Origin: CAWAHD01 sp963781785
GTDB lineage: Bacteria > Planctomycetota > Planctomycetia > Isosphaerales > Isosphaeraceae
Reading direction: 5' to 3'
DNA length: 64,000 bases
Assembly (NCBI GenBank): GCA_963781785.1
Contig: CAWAHD010000005.1
Span: 186,001-250,000, forward strand
Shown: piece after piece, positions 33,301 through 42,797 of the stretch
Layout: every line of letters begins with the position of its first letter
Numbering within the stretch: position 1 is the first letter of the stretch
Notes under the pieces: model-generated
Seen by the model: only the letters and a program-made list of their open reading frames with translations
The model's database searches: none
What the model was told of the DNA's origin: nothing
Position numbers and translations under genes: made by a program

Positions 33301-33717
33301 CCCCGCGGTTGCTTCAATGGGGCCACGACAATGAAGTCGTGGAAGGGGTGAAGGCGTCGCCGACCTAGTGCCCGAGATGTTGCTTCAATGGGGCCACGAC
33401 AATGAAGTCGTGGAAGGGGTCGCACGTGCGCTCGCGGACGTCGGCGCATCGCGAGCTGCTTCAATGGGGCCACGACAATGAAGTCGTGGAAGGGAGCGTC
33501 GTGGCGACGCTTGCCACGCGTCCGCGCTTCAATGGGGCCACGACAATGAAGTCGTGGAAGGGGCGGTCGATCGCACCGACGGTGCGGCGTCACGCTTCAA
33601 TGGGGCCACGACAATGAAGTCGTGGAAGGGGCTGAGCCGTAGCAGCGCGATCGTGGACGATCTCGAGCCGTGACCTGGCAGCTTCAATGGGGCCACGACA
33701 ATGAAGTCGTGGAAGGG
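27303..33717 (-). CRISPR. Type I-G CRISPR array, 88 full repeats, 87 spacers
   Basis: I count 88 copies of a 37-bp repeat from 27348 to 33717, all apparently identical, plus an 8-nt partial repeat at 27303-27310 after one further 37-nt spacer-length segment. In the minus orientation the repeat is CCCTTCCACGAC-TTCATT-GTCGTGG-CCCC-ATTGAAGC, with a 7-bp stem. The ATTGAAGC end resembles the usual 3' repeat tag that becomes the 8-nt crRNA handle. Together with the truncated repeat at the left and the cas genes at the right, this places the leader at 33718 and onward. Spacers are 34-38 nt except the four next to the presumed leader (39, 31, 31 and 50 nt). Short open frames inside the array are artefacts of the repeat. 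Confidence 0.97.
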
Positions 33718-34022
33718 AGCCCGCGCTCCAGCCGCTATGATCATAGCGGTTTGCGAGGCATCCCGCGAGAGGCTGCCCCGCGCACGGCACCCGAGCACGG
33801 GCACCGCGCAGAGCTTGCGACGCAAGGCATTCCCGCACAAAGCGTTGCGATCCGCGAGAGGGGGTTGTCGTGGGAATTAGCTCTAACATCCTGATTGCCA
33901 GAGAGCTTCGGGCGATAATGGACCCAAACCCGAGTTTCATGACCGCACCTCTCGCGACGGAGTTTGCGCAAAAAAAAATGATACCCGAAAGCATGCAGTC
34001 GTTGTTAGTCATCTGCGATCCG
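33718..34022 (-). promoter_or_regulatory. Putative CRISPR leader with 18-bp palindrome
   Basis: The 305 bp between the array and csb2 have no credible gene. A perfect palindrome CCGCTATGATCATAGCGG lies at 33732-33749, 14 bp from the last repeat, and an A-rich patch lies at 33,968-33,980. Leaders of type I arrays usually contain the array promoter and integration-host or regulator sites. The palindrome could bind a dimeric regulator such as the WYL protein at 44893-45924, but that is inference. Confidence 0.6.
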
Positions 34023-35579
34023 TCATTCGTTATCGGAGACGAAGAGGCCCAATCCGAAGTGGCAAGAATGGCCGAGAGCGATCGGGCCTGAGACCGGCTG
34101 CGGGAAACGAAGCCGGAAGAGACCGTGGGGCCGGTTACTGCTGGTGTCGCCAGGCTTGCGGCGTTCGAGGCGAAACTGGAGCGGGCGCAGCGGAGGATGG
34201 CTGCCGACCTGTTCGAGCGGCTCGATCTCCAGGCCGGCCTGGAGCAGGCCCCGTCGTTCAAGCTCTTCCCGCAGGACCTGTTTGACGAATTCGTCGCGAC
34301 CCTCGGGGGATTGGAAAAACTCGACGGGGTCGCGCTTCTGGCCGCGGCGCTTCATGTGCCGCGTGACCAGGAACGGTGTTGCCGAGATCCAGACCGCCGA
34401 GCTGCCGAGGATTCGCGTGTGTGGGTACTCGGTCGCCTGTCCCAGGCCGACCAGGAGCAGGGAGAGCTGGAGGTCGCCGCATAACAGCCAGCGCAGGGTG
34501 TCGATCGCGCGGACCTCGTCGCGAGGAAAGCCGCCCGGGGCATGGACCGTGACATGATCGAGGCGGCCGTCGCCGTCCTCGTCGGTGGGTAGAAAAAACG
34601 CGTGAGCGTGCTCGTCGCGGAGCGGCTCGCCGCGGTCGTCTTTGCCGGAGAACACCTGCGAGCGAAACCGCTCGGCGTTGGGGGTATGCAAGCCGCCGTA
34701 GCGCTCGATTTCCTTGCACTTGCGGTAGCGCGACATCAGGGCGCTGCGCATCGATTCGGCCAGCGGGAGCGTGGCCTGGACCAGGGGCAAGACCGGTCCG
34801 TCCAGGGCGTATCTTGCGATGGTGGGCATGGGTCTGCGGTTGGAATGGGGACGGGGTTTTGGGTCGATCCGAAAACAATCCGACGGCCGCGTGTAGACGA
34901 TCCAGCGCGAACCCGGAGGGTCGCTCCACCTCTCCTGGTGCATGTCAGCGGTCTCGGCGAGCAGATTCCAGAGCGGACTCGGCTTGATCACCTTCTTGTC
35001 TTTGTACGCCCAACTGTTCCAGCTCTCTGGGTCCGCCACGAGTACGCGGGTGGTTTCCGATCGCGGTCGAGCCGGGCCGGGTGAACAGTTGACCTTCGCC
35101 GGATCGAAATCCTGAAGGAGCCGCGCTGTGGACCAAGATTCGGCCCGGCCGAAATACCCGAGCCGTGAGAGGACGAGATCCAGCACGGGTCCACCATCCG
35201 GAGGCAGGTCCATCGCGTCCGGCCAATGGAACACAATTTCGGCGCCCGGGGCGATCGAGACGAACGCGTCGAAGACGAGTGTCTTGTCTTCCGGTCCCTT
35301 CTTGAACCACGGCATGTAGTGGCGCGTGTGCCCGAGGGCGGCCGGCGGGAGATAGAACCACGGTGCCTGACCAGCCAGTTGTGCGAGAACCGAAGGGAGT
35401 GCGTGCTCGATCAGTGGGTCGCCTGCAAATTTGCGCTTCCACGTCGCGACGAGCGCGCGGAGGAAGCGCCACGGGGAAGGCGGCCACTCGGGCACCCCCT
35501 CGTTGACGTGGTGACCCCACGGATTGGCGTGGAACCGCCCGGTCGGAAATTGGATGGCGACGGAGATAGGCATGGTCAC
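34023..35579 (-). CDS. csb2: Csb2 (Cas5-Cas6 fusion) of type I-G Cascade
   Basis: The 518-residue protein begins MTMPISVAIQFPTGRFHANPWG. The N-terminal half contains FPTGRFHA.PWG..VNEG..EWPPSPWR, the Cas5-like start of the GSU0054/Csb2 family. The C-terminal half, with HAFFLPTDEDGDGRLDHVTVHAP and a glycine-rich end (SGPIALGHSCHFGLGLF), corresponds to the Cas6-like part. In type I-G this fusion both processes crRNA and caps its 5' handle in the effector complex. It overlaps the end of csb1 by 4 bp and is the last cas gene before the leader. Confidence 0.9.
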   Translation of the reverse strand: MTMPISVAIQFPTGRFHANPWGHHVNEGVPEWPPSPWRFLRALVATWKRKFAGDPLIEHALPSVLAQLAGQAPWFYLPPAALGHTRHYMPWFKKGPEDKTLVFDAFVSIAPGAEIVFHWPDAMDLPPDGGPVLDLVLSRLGYFGRAESWSTARLLQDFDPAKVNCSPGPARPRSETTRVLVADPESWNSWAYKDKKVIKPSPLWNLLAETADMHQERWSDPPGSRWIVYTRPSDCFRIDPKPRPHSNRRPMPTIARYALDGPVLPLVQATLPLAESMRSALMSRYRKCKEIERYGGLHTPNAERFRSQVFSGKDDRGEPLRDEHAHAFFLPTDEDGDGRLDHVTVHAPGGFPRDEVRAIDTLRWLLCGDLQLSLLLVGLGQATEYPHTRILGSSAVWISATPFLVTRHMKRRGQKRDPVEFFQSPEGRDEFVKQVLREELERRGLLQAGLEIEPLEQVGSHPPLRPLQFRLERRKPGDTSSNRPHGLFRLRFPQPVSGPIALGHSCHFGLGLFVSDNE

Positions 35580-36826
35580 TCCCCGTCGCCGTCATCGGGC
35601 CCGTCCTCGGTTCCCGACTCGTCGTCCGCCTTCAGAGATTTGATCGCTTTATCGATGGCACTGTTCAGCTTGGGAATCCGGCCATAAGCTTCCTTGAGGC
35701 GTGCTGCCTGGGTTTCATCGAGAGCGTGACTGATAACTAAGGACAGCTTGGCCTTCTTTCCGTCACCCTCGGCCTTTTGCTCGACCAGTCCCTCGAGTTC
35801 GCGAGGCAACGTCGGGTGCGACGTCCCCTTCGGCAGGCTAATCTCACCTGCTGCCCTCACCTTGGGCTCGTACGTCACGACTGTCGTGGCCGGTTCGGCG
35901 AAGAGTTTCGCCTTCTGACACGCTGCCAGGGAAGTCTTGATCACATCCACGATCGCATTTTCGTCCGGCAGTTGAAATCCTGCGGGTCGCTTGACCTCCG
36001 GTTCACCGACAACATCGAGGTCACACGCCGTACGCAGCCGCAAGCCGCTTTTCAGGAAGCGCTGGATCTTGAACAGGGCGAGGGCGACCAGGAATGTCTC
36101 GGCATCGGCTCCAAGGCCGTAGCCGCGCAACTGTGCCAGATCGAGGTTGAAGTAGGACACAATCTTTCGCGCCGCAAACTCTGTGCGGTGGAACGGGACG
36201 TTCCCGAATCCGCGGGATGTGTCTCCGGACGGGTCCACATGATCGTTCTTCACGCCGCCGCTAGCGGCGTCCTGGACGTCGTCTGCTTCGATAAAGCCTG
36301 ACAGCAGTCGCGGCATCCGAAGCCGGCCGCCCGCCAGTTCGGATTTCGCCAGGAAGACTCCGTGCAGTACCGCGTTGGCGTCTACCTTGAACAGAATCCG
36401 GGCAAGCTTACGGATATCCACGGGACCTTTCTCCATGCCTGCGACGTCTCGCTTGAGCATGTCCAGCACGGCCGTGTCCTTGCCCTCCAGGATGTAAGGT
36501 GAGTTGAGCCGATGGGCCTCCAGGATGGAGTTGGTGAGGTGCGAGCCGTCGGCCCGGTTCACCTGAACGTAGGGCATTCCTTTCAACAGAGGGGCGAGCC
36601 TGCCGTCTGCACCGTCCCAGCAAACGAGTTCCAGGCGGTTGGCCACGGACTGCGGAGACTCGACAAGCAACATCTCGACAGTATCGCCATTGCGGTATGC
36701 CTTGTATCGGGCGGGCCCGAGGTCCGCGAAACCCGTGGGCTGGAATCGGTTGCCCTGGATGGGCCTCAGGGGCGCTTCGATCAACAGGCGCGGGGCGTCT
36801 TTCAGTGCGGCAAAAACATCAGACAC
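35576..36826 (-). CDS. csb1: Csb1 (Cas7) backbone subunit of type I-G Cascade
   Basis: The 416-residue protein MSDVFAALKDAPRLLIEAPL uses a GTG start with AAGGAG about 8 bases ahead. The segment LRPIQGNRFQPTGFADLGPA is the signature of the GSU0053/Csb1 family. The internal stretch ANAVLHGVFLAKSELAGGRLRMPR matches the RAMP core, and the tail is acidic (DDESGTEDGPDDGDGE). The protein multimerises along the crRNA. The gene lies 11 bp downstream of csx17 and overlaps csb2, and it is intact. Confidence 0.93.
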   Translation of the reverse strand: MSDVFAALKDAPRLLIEAPLRPIQGNRFQPTGFADLGPARYKAYRNGDTVEMLLVESPQSVANRLELVCWDGADGRLAPLLKGMPYVQVNRADGSHLTNSILEAHRLNSPYILEGKDTAVLDMLKRDVAGMEKGPVDIRKLARILFKVDANAVLHGVFLAKSELAGGRLRMPRLLSGFIEADDVQDAASGGVKNDHVDPSGDTSRGFGNVPFHRTEFAARKIVSYFNLDLAQLRGYGLGADAETFLVALALFKIQRFLKSGLRLRTACDLDVVGEPEVKRPAGFQLPDENAIVDVIKTSLAACQKAKLFAEPATTVVTYEPKVRAAGEISLPKGTSHPTLPRELEGLVEQKAEGDGKKAKLSLVISHALDETQAARLKEAYGRIPKLNSAIDKAIKSLKADDESGTEDGPDDGDGE

Positions 36827-36837
36827 AGGAGTTCTCC

Positions 36838-39051
36838 TTATGTGATGGGATCCGCTGTCGGGCGGCGTAGAACAAGTTCGGCGAATTCGATCACGGACTC
36901 AGACGAAATTGGAAACAGCAGCGCAGCGAGCAAACGCGCCGGAGCGGTGCCGGCAGCCGACCATTCCGTGTCGCGCCGGGCGCCGTTTCTTGAGTACGAC
37001 GCGAGCGGAAAGAGCCCGGATGCTTTCAGTCGGCGAACGGCGATTGCGCACGCGCCTGTGACGTCACCGGTCCGCAACCTTGCCAGGATCGCCGGCTCGG
37101 GTTTCACCGCGACACCCGTCGCGGCTTCACCCTCGTCCGGTCCGTTCAGCCGGAGGCGGGCCTTGCCAGCGTGCTCGACCCACTCCAAGCGACCAGGCAT
37201 CAGGGTCAACTTGAGCAGGGCGTAGGCTCTTGGCGCAATGACGCTGTCACCGGCGTGCACGAGCGGGCGGGCGTAGCCCCGGCGATTGACGACCATCAGG
37301 CCCCAGACGAGATCCTCCAAGTTCTGATCATCGGTCTGGCCGTCCAGGAAGGCGCAGATATCGGCAAGCGACGCGGGGAACAGGCTGCCGAGCGGCAGCG
37401 GGTACTCGCCCGCAGTGTCGGCGTCCATCACTCGTCGGATTAGAATCGCCCCGAGATTGCGAACGAGATCGCCGCCGGCCCAGACGACGTGGCCGCCGCG
37501 CTCCGTCCAATGCCAGGCGTTCTGTTTCCATTCGACCGGTTCCATGTAGCGGCGAATCGGTCCCGTATTGTTCCAGTCACCCACCAGGAATGCGAGACTC
37601 CGAGCAAGCCGGAATTCCCGTGAGCCATCGTCGCTCGCAGCGAGCCAGTCGCACGACAGCCCAGCGAGCGGCCTCCGGACGCGACGCTTCTCGGGTTGGA
37701 CGTCCCCGACCGAAAGCTCTCTCTCCGCGGCCCCGAGCGCGACAGTATGCGGCCGAACCAGCTCGCGTCATCCTCGCCATGCGCATATCGGCAGTAGTCG
37801 AAGATGCATGTTTCGACACGATGCCGGGCCAAACGAAAACGGGCCGGGACTTCCTCCCCTGAGCTGGACCATCTGAGAGCGTCAAGCCACGGATCGACTT
37901 CCCGAAGCAGGTCGGCGGAGCGGACCTCGCCGACCGGAAACACCCCAAGCGGCGCAGCCACGAAAGATTTCCCGCTCCGCTTCAGGAAACCATACCGGAC
38001 GAAAAGCGCTTATGCCGCGGTCGGTCCCAAGACTGGCAACCGCCCGCGCAAAATCGACTCCGTCCCGCGACTGGCGGCCGTTGGTTTCCGCGCGCCCCTC
38101 GGCGAAAACAAACCGTATTTCGGCTAGGGTTGCCGGTGCCTCCCACTGCGGGAGCCAGATCTCGCCATGTGAGACTGCCGGCTCCCCGTCGGCCTCCGAT
38201 CCGTAGCCGACCGCCGACGGCCGGACCGTAAATGGGAACGAAGCCCGGTCGCGCTGTGAGGCACCGAGGCGCCGGGCCGACGCCCCGGCCAATGTTATCG
38301 TTCCTTCGAGCATCAGTACGAAGTCCCACGGATTGACGAGCGCGTTACCCTCCATTCCAGTGGTTGCGTTAGGACCGCCGGCCCGGCCGGGATCGAACTG
38401 ACCAACCGCCGCGGAGAGAAGATCACGGGCGGGCTCAGCGAATAAGGTCTGGCGCAGCCAGCCCACGGCTTCGGCAACCAGCAACCCGTCGGCAAATCCC
38501 AGCGAGACGAGCCGCTGCATATAATTCTGGGTGAAGTCGAGCCGACCGTCGTTGCCGCCTGTACCCAATAGAGGCGGGAACGACTGACCCGCAGTCTGGA
38601 GGACGATGGCTGCGTCCATCCAGGCGACAAACTCTTCTGGCATCTCTCGCCGGTAGCGCCGAAGGAGCCCCTCCTTCGCTTCTGGCGAGGGCTTGGTCTT
38701 GATTCCGAGTTCTGTGAGCAGCACCCGAACCTGGCGGATCAGCGACGCGAATCCGGTCAGTCGATCCGACTCGCTCTTAGATATCGCGTCCAGCGCCACG
38801 CGGTTGTCTGTCCCGAAAAAGCCGGACCCGCCGGCCCAGGGTGCCAGAATGGGCGTCGGCCGATATCGCTCGACGAAGAAACGGGTCAACGCTTCCTCAT
38901 CGAGGATCGTCCCCAGCGCAAAAGCGCCGCTCCTCCAGCACCCGCGAGCGTCGTGGTCGGCCTGCTCCGCCACCGTTCGGAGGATGCCCAAGGCCTTCAG
39001 GTAGCTCATCAGCGGCTCCGGTGTGCACCCAGCGAGACGCAGTTCCGGCAC
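36838..39051 (-). CDS. csx17: Csx17 (Cas8g) large subunit (frameshifted)
   Basis: The locus of about 735 residues begins at a GTG with PELRLAGCTPEPLMSYLKAL, which is typical of Csx17. The internal segment GNALVNPWDFVLMLEGT and the following FPFTVRPSAVGYGS also match. It then needs a frame change near 37,999 (ISAF then RYGFLKRSGKSFVAAPLGV) and another near 37,735 (FGRILS then AAERELSVGD). It ends with LLAALLFPISSESVIEFAELVL. Csx17 acts as the large subunit in type I-G, likely in PAM reading and Cas3 recruitment. It starts 3 bp after the cas3 stop. The frame changes fit single-base indels. Confidence 0.88.
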
Positions 39052-39054
39052 GGT

Positions 39055-41606
39055 TCACCCCCTGGCCTTTCTGTCCGCGTTCATGCTTGCCCGCATATCG
39101 GCCGCTCTGAGGATTGCTTCAAGGAAGGCGAGCTTTAGCGGGCCATTTCCAGGATCGTCCCGAAGGCAGAGCATGCGCTCGGCCCAGCTTGGTGAGCCGT
39201 CCGCACACCGGCCGAGCTGCATCGGTGACAGGTCAAGCACGTCCACGTTGGGGGCCGTCACGTTGTCGCCGAGGGCGGCGCCCGGTAATTGATCGCCGCC
39301 CCATACCCCGCGCGAAAAGCTGATCGGGAGCCTCGGGTTTCGTCTCGTCCGGCATCGAGCGAATCGAGAGCCGAACTTTGCCGTGGTGTGCGGCCACCAA
39401 GTACAGGGCGAGGTCCTGTTGATCGTGGGCGAGCCCAGCCCAGTCTGCGGGGCTCCGGCCCTGTCGGAGGAGCGTCAGCACCCCGATCGCCGACGCGAGT
39501 TCGTGCCGGAAATGCTTGCGGGCGTACCTACGCCAGAAGCCCTTCGGCGCTGCTTTGGCGATGTCTCGTTTGCCCTTGCGGTTCTCCGGGCGGTTTCCGT
39601 CGGTATCGGATTCCTCACGGATCGCGTCCTGAAATGTTTGGTGCGCCTTGCCCCAATCGTGCCAGCGGCCAGCGACCCGCAGGCAGAGCCAGGGGATTGT
39701 ACCGACTGTCAGGCTTCTTTCAATTGCCGCCAACTCTTCAATCACGTCGCCGGTATGCTCCGCGATCGATCGCCACCCGAAGAGCGAAAGCAGGTCCGAA
39801 TTGTATTCCGGCTCCGAGGTCAAGGAGCCGGCAGCGTCTGCCGGCGGAGTGTAAAGTTCCAGGGCTTCCTCCCACCGCGCTTTCGGGTCCCAGCCGAGTT
39901 TTCCAGAGTAACCGCCTTGATCGCTCGGCACCCAGAAGACCTGTCCCGGAATTACCGCTTCGGCATCGCCCGTAGCCACCTGCCATCGAGAGCACTCCAG
40001 CGGTAGGCAACCTTATTCGAGCTATCGAGAAAGTCTCGGAATGACCCGACCGGGGCCGGGCACAACTCGATTCGCACTGGGGCGATTCGCCGGGCTTCCT
40101 TCGGATCCAACTGAGATGGTGGATGTTCGGCGCGCAGAACACCTGCACGTCGAGTTCGGCCCCCTCCCTGATAAACCGAGACACGTCGATGTCATTACCA
40201 GACAGGTCAGGGGTCGTATCAAATAAATCAAGAAAGTCTCTCCGGCGGATCACATGTGGTGGGTCGAACGGAAACAGTTCCGTCCGTTTCTCGCCCGATA
40301 AAGCTGCAAAAAAATCGTTCAGTGACTTCAGGCCGCCATCATCCCGTTCTTTCAGGTTCTCGCGAGCTTGGTCCAGTTCTGATTTTGAGTAAGGAGCCGC
40401 CTGTTTGTCATCCTTGGCGGGGACGTCGATCCAGTAGATGCGCGCCGGTCGTTCAGCGGTACACTCGCCCTTGCGGTTACAACGCCCGAACCGCTGCACG
40501 AGGCTCGGCCAAGGAGCCAACTCAGTGAACAGAGTCTGTGCGGAAACGTCCACGCCGGCCTCCACGACCTGGGTAGAAACGATGATCCGGCCCTCCTCGG
40601 GCCAAGGCTGACTCAGCCAATCCTTCCAGGCCTCCCGCTCCATCGGCCGGAACCGCGAATGAATGAGCTTGACGTCCGGGACTTTGTCGGCAGCCTCGCG
40701 CGGCTCGGTCGCATTCTTACCGTGACCCTTCGGCCTGCGCTTCGTTGGGGGTTTCTCGAGTGCTTCAAACAAATCCCGAGCCCGACCCACATTATTGACG
40801 ACGACCAGGGTGAGGGAGCCCGGACGGTGGGCCTCTTTAATCAAAGCGGCGATGGCGTCACGGTCGCCGGCCCCGCCCTTCGCCTTTTCAATCGGCTTCT
40901 TCCCAGTCCAGCGCTCCGCCAGCCCCGGGGCGGCGTAGTCGGCGGTCGAAAGAGCCAAGGCCTTGAGGGAGGTAACCCGCGCTCGGAAGTCGACCGTTCG
41001 GAGCCACTCGGGCAGGAGCGTCGCGGACATCCAGACCGTCTTGACACCGCCATACGTACCGAAATGCTGCCGAAACGCCTGCAGTTGAGTAGAAGTCGCC
41101 AACCCTACACCCATGAGCTGGATTTCGTCGAGCACCCACAGACAGTCGTTGTTCAGAAGTGCGAAATGCAGAGGCCAGCGAAATCGGCTCATACCGTAGC
41201 CTCGGTTGAGAGCGCGGGACAGCATCATGTCCTGCGTGCCGATCAAGACGGCGTCGCCCTCCGGCGCGAGGTCCCACTCCTCGGATTCCTCACCGCCCAT
41301 CAAGACATGAACCTTAACCCGATCTCTCAGGCCAAGCCTATCCAACCAGTGGTTCGCAACGTCTCTGGTTTGCTCGACGAGCACGCGCATCGGAAGGCAA
41401 TAGGCGAGCCGGCGGGGCGTCGAATCCTTCACGGCTTCTTTGGCGTACCTCCGGCGCCAGAGCCACCCGAGAATGGCGGTCGCCGTCTTGCCCGCGCCGG
41501 TCGGGGCATGGACAAGCTCGAATAGATCCGTCGCGTTGGCGAATTCCGCCTGGTAGGGGAACGGCGGTTCGCCCGTAGCCTTCAGAAAGAAGTCGTCGAA
41601 TTCCAT
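39055..41606 (-). CDS. cas3: Cas3 helicase with C-terminal HD nuclease (frameshifted)
   Basis: The locus of about 850 residues starts MEFDDFFLKATGEPPFPYQA. Helicase motifs are clear: APTGAGKTA (Walker A), WVLDEIQLM, WMSATLLP, STQVVEAGVDVSA and QRFGRCNRKGE. After frame changes near 40,080 and 39,978 the sequence continues as an HD domain with AEHTGDV, RWHDWGKAH, and HHGKVR. A third change near 39,315 leads to the real C-terminus ending ADMRASMNADRKARG. The helicase-then-HD order is characteristic of type I-G. Cas3 is recruited by the effector complex to unwind and cut target DNA. Its start lies 3 bp after the cas2 stop codon. Confidence 0.9.
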
Positions 41607-41609
41607 CGA

Positions 41610-41894
41610 TCAGCTCACAATCACCACATCCCGCGCATCATGCGGCTCGATCGGCCGGCCCAGGGCCTCGATCCCCGCGGCGCAGCGGGCACACAAAGGA
41701 ACAAACAGGACCTGATCCTGGTCCAGATCGATCACGTCATACAGACGTGATTTGAGTCTTACCAGATCCACGGCAGCCAATCGACAAAAAAACACGGAAT
41801 ATTGTCTCCGCAGTCCAAAATCCTCACAAACCTTGGCGACTTTACGCAGCCGCTTGGGATTGCAGATGTCATAGGCGACGAGATAAGTATCCAC
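41610..41894 (-). CDS. cas2: Cas2 spacer-integration protein
   Basis: Starting at GTG 41894, the product of about 94 residues reads DTYLVAYDICNPKRLRKVAK then LRRQYSVFFCRL, the ferredoxin-like fold of Cas2 with the DI..P.R..KV segment. The ATG further upstream would add a tail made of the 7-bp repeat (SFILHPSSF), so I reject it. Cas2 forms the adaptation complex with Cas1. In the cas operon, cas4-1 should lie directly upstream, but here a toxin-antitoxin pair on the other strand lies between. Confidence 0.92.
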   Translation of the reverse strand: MDTYLVAYDICNPKRLRKVAKVCEDFGLRRQYSVFFCRLAAVDLVRLKSRLYDVIDLDQDQVLFVPLCARCAAGIEALGRPIEPHDARDVVIVS

Positions 41895-41900
41895 GTAACC

Positions 41901-41934
41901 GAAGGATGAAGGATGAAGGATGAAGGATGAAGCA
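41901..41934. repeat. (GAAGGAT)n heptanucleotide repeat upstream of cas2
   Basis: Four tandem copies plus a partial copy lie just before the cas2 start. The same 7-bp repeat occurs at 42,769-42,785, at 43,981-44,012 inside cas4-1 and at about 50,111-50,143. Confidence 0.85.
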
Positions 41935-42076
41935 CACAATGCTCTTCACCGGATTACGAGCCATACGTACCGGGAAGATTGTGCTCGGCTCACATCCACT
42001 CGGACGAGTCTCCCCTCCGCGGCCGGCCAGCGCGGCCGTACTTGATTCAGTTGGCGGAGTCGGTGAGAATGTCGGA

Positions 42077-42307
42077 ATGGAAATCCGAGGTCGAGTTCAT
42101 AACGGTGTGGTGGTCTTGGAAGGCGAGCTGCCGTTGCCCGAGGGCACGCTGGTGACCGTCTCATACCCCGGCCCGCCACCAACCCAACCGCCGAATTCGC
42201 GTCGGCGAGTCGCATTACCGATGGTGCCATCCGATCACCCGGGAAGTCGCCGGCTAACCGCCGAGCGGGTCGCGGAACTTCTGGAAGACGACGATGTTTC
42301 TGGCTGA
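42077..42307 (+). CDS. VapB-like antitoxin
   Basis: The 76-residue protein MEIRGRVHNGVVVLEGELPL has a short N-terminal beta domain (RGRVHNGVVVLEG..LPEGTLVTV), as in the AbrB/DUF104-type antitoxins. A Pro/Arg-rich middle follows, and the acidic C-terminus (ERVAELLEDDDVSG) is of the kind that usually covers the toxin. It overlaps the toxin gene by 14 bp. Unlike all surrounding cas genes it is on the plus strand. Confidence 0.75.
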   Translation: MEIRGRVHNGVVVLEGELPLPEGTLVTVSYPGPPPTQPPNSRRRVALPMVPSDHPGSRRLTAERVAELLEDDDVSG

Positions 42308-42716
42308 CGTCAACCTGTGGTTGGCTCTGGCCTTCGAATCGCACTTCCATCACGCGGTCGCCAAGGCTTGGCTCGACGGCCTGTCGAGCGAAGGGTGCTC
42401 GTTTTGCCGGATGACCCAGCAAGGATTTCTGCGACTGGCCACGAACCCGAAGGCATTCGGCGCGGAAGCGGTGACTATGGCGGACGCGTGGCGAATGTAC
42501 GATGAGTTCCTCGCCGATCCGCGCGTTTCTTACTCCCGCGAACCCGCCGGAGTCGAGTCGTTCTGGCGGGACTACACCCAACGCCAGACCTTCTCGCCCA
42601 AAGTCTGGAACGACGCATTCCTGGCCGCATTTGCACGGGCGGCCGATTTCGAGCTGATCACCTTCGACAAGGGATTTACTCAATTCGCCAATCTGAAATC
42701 CACCGTCCTTTCGTAA
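42294..42716 (+). CDS. VapC-like PIN-domain toxin
   Basis: The 140-residue protein MFLADVNLWLALAFESHFHH has the PIN-domain acidic pattern: LADVN..LA at the start, a helix with CRMTQQGFLRLATNP, WNDAFLAAFA in the third position and ELITFDKGF near the end. Proteins of this type are Mg-dependent ribonucleases that attack tRNA or rRNA. It is coupled to the antitoxin gene. It lies between cas2 and cas4-1, on the opposite strand. Confidence 0.88.
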   Translation: MFLADVNLWLALAFESHFHHAVAKAWLDGLSSEGCSFCRMTQQGFLRLATNPKAFGAEAVTMADAWRMYDEFLADPRVSYSREPAGVESFWRDYTQRQTFSPKVWNDAFLAAFARAADFELITFDKGFTQFANLKSTVLS

Positions 42717-42768
42717 TTTGGGCGTAACCCGATTGATGTTCATCGCACCACAAAGCCCACTGAAGACA

Positions 42769-42785
42769 AGGATGAAGGATGAAGA
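42769..42785. repeat. Short heptanucleotide repeat between vapC and cas4-1
   Basis: About two copies of the 7-bp GAAGGAT repeat lie 13 bp beyond the cas4-1 stop codon. On one side, 42,738-42,757 (ttcatcgcaccacaaagccc) closely copies 42,799-42,818 at the 3' end of cas4-1. This suggests a local duplication at the edge of the toxin-antitoxin insertion. Confidence 0.65.
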
Positions 42786-42797
42786 ACACAATGCCGT

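Noticed and set aside
27348..33717. Many short open frames inside the array encoding products with 'NGATTMKSWKG' or 'PRLHCRGPIEA'.
   Set aside because: They are translations of the 37-bp CRISPR repeat in different frames, with no start sites or families.
41895..41939. A longer Cas2 with an upstream ATG at 41939.
   Set aside because: The added residues come from the heptanucleotide repeat; Cas2 proteins begin close to the DTYLVAYD strand, matched by the GTG at 41894.
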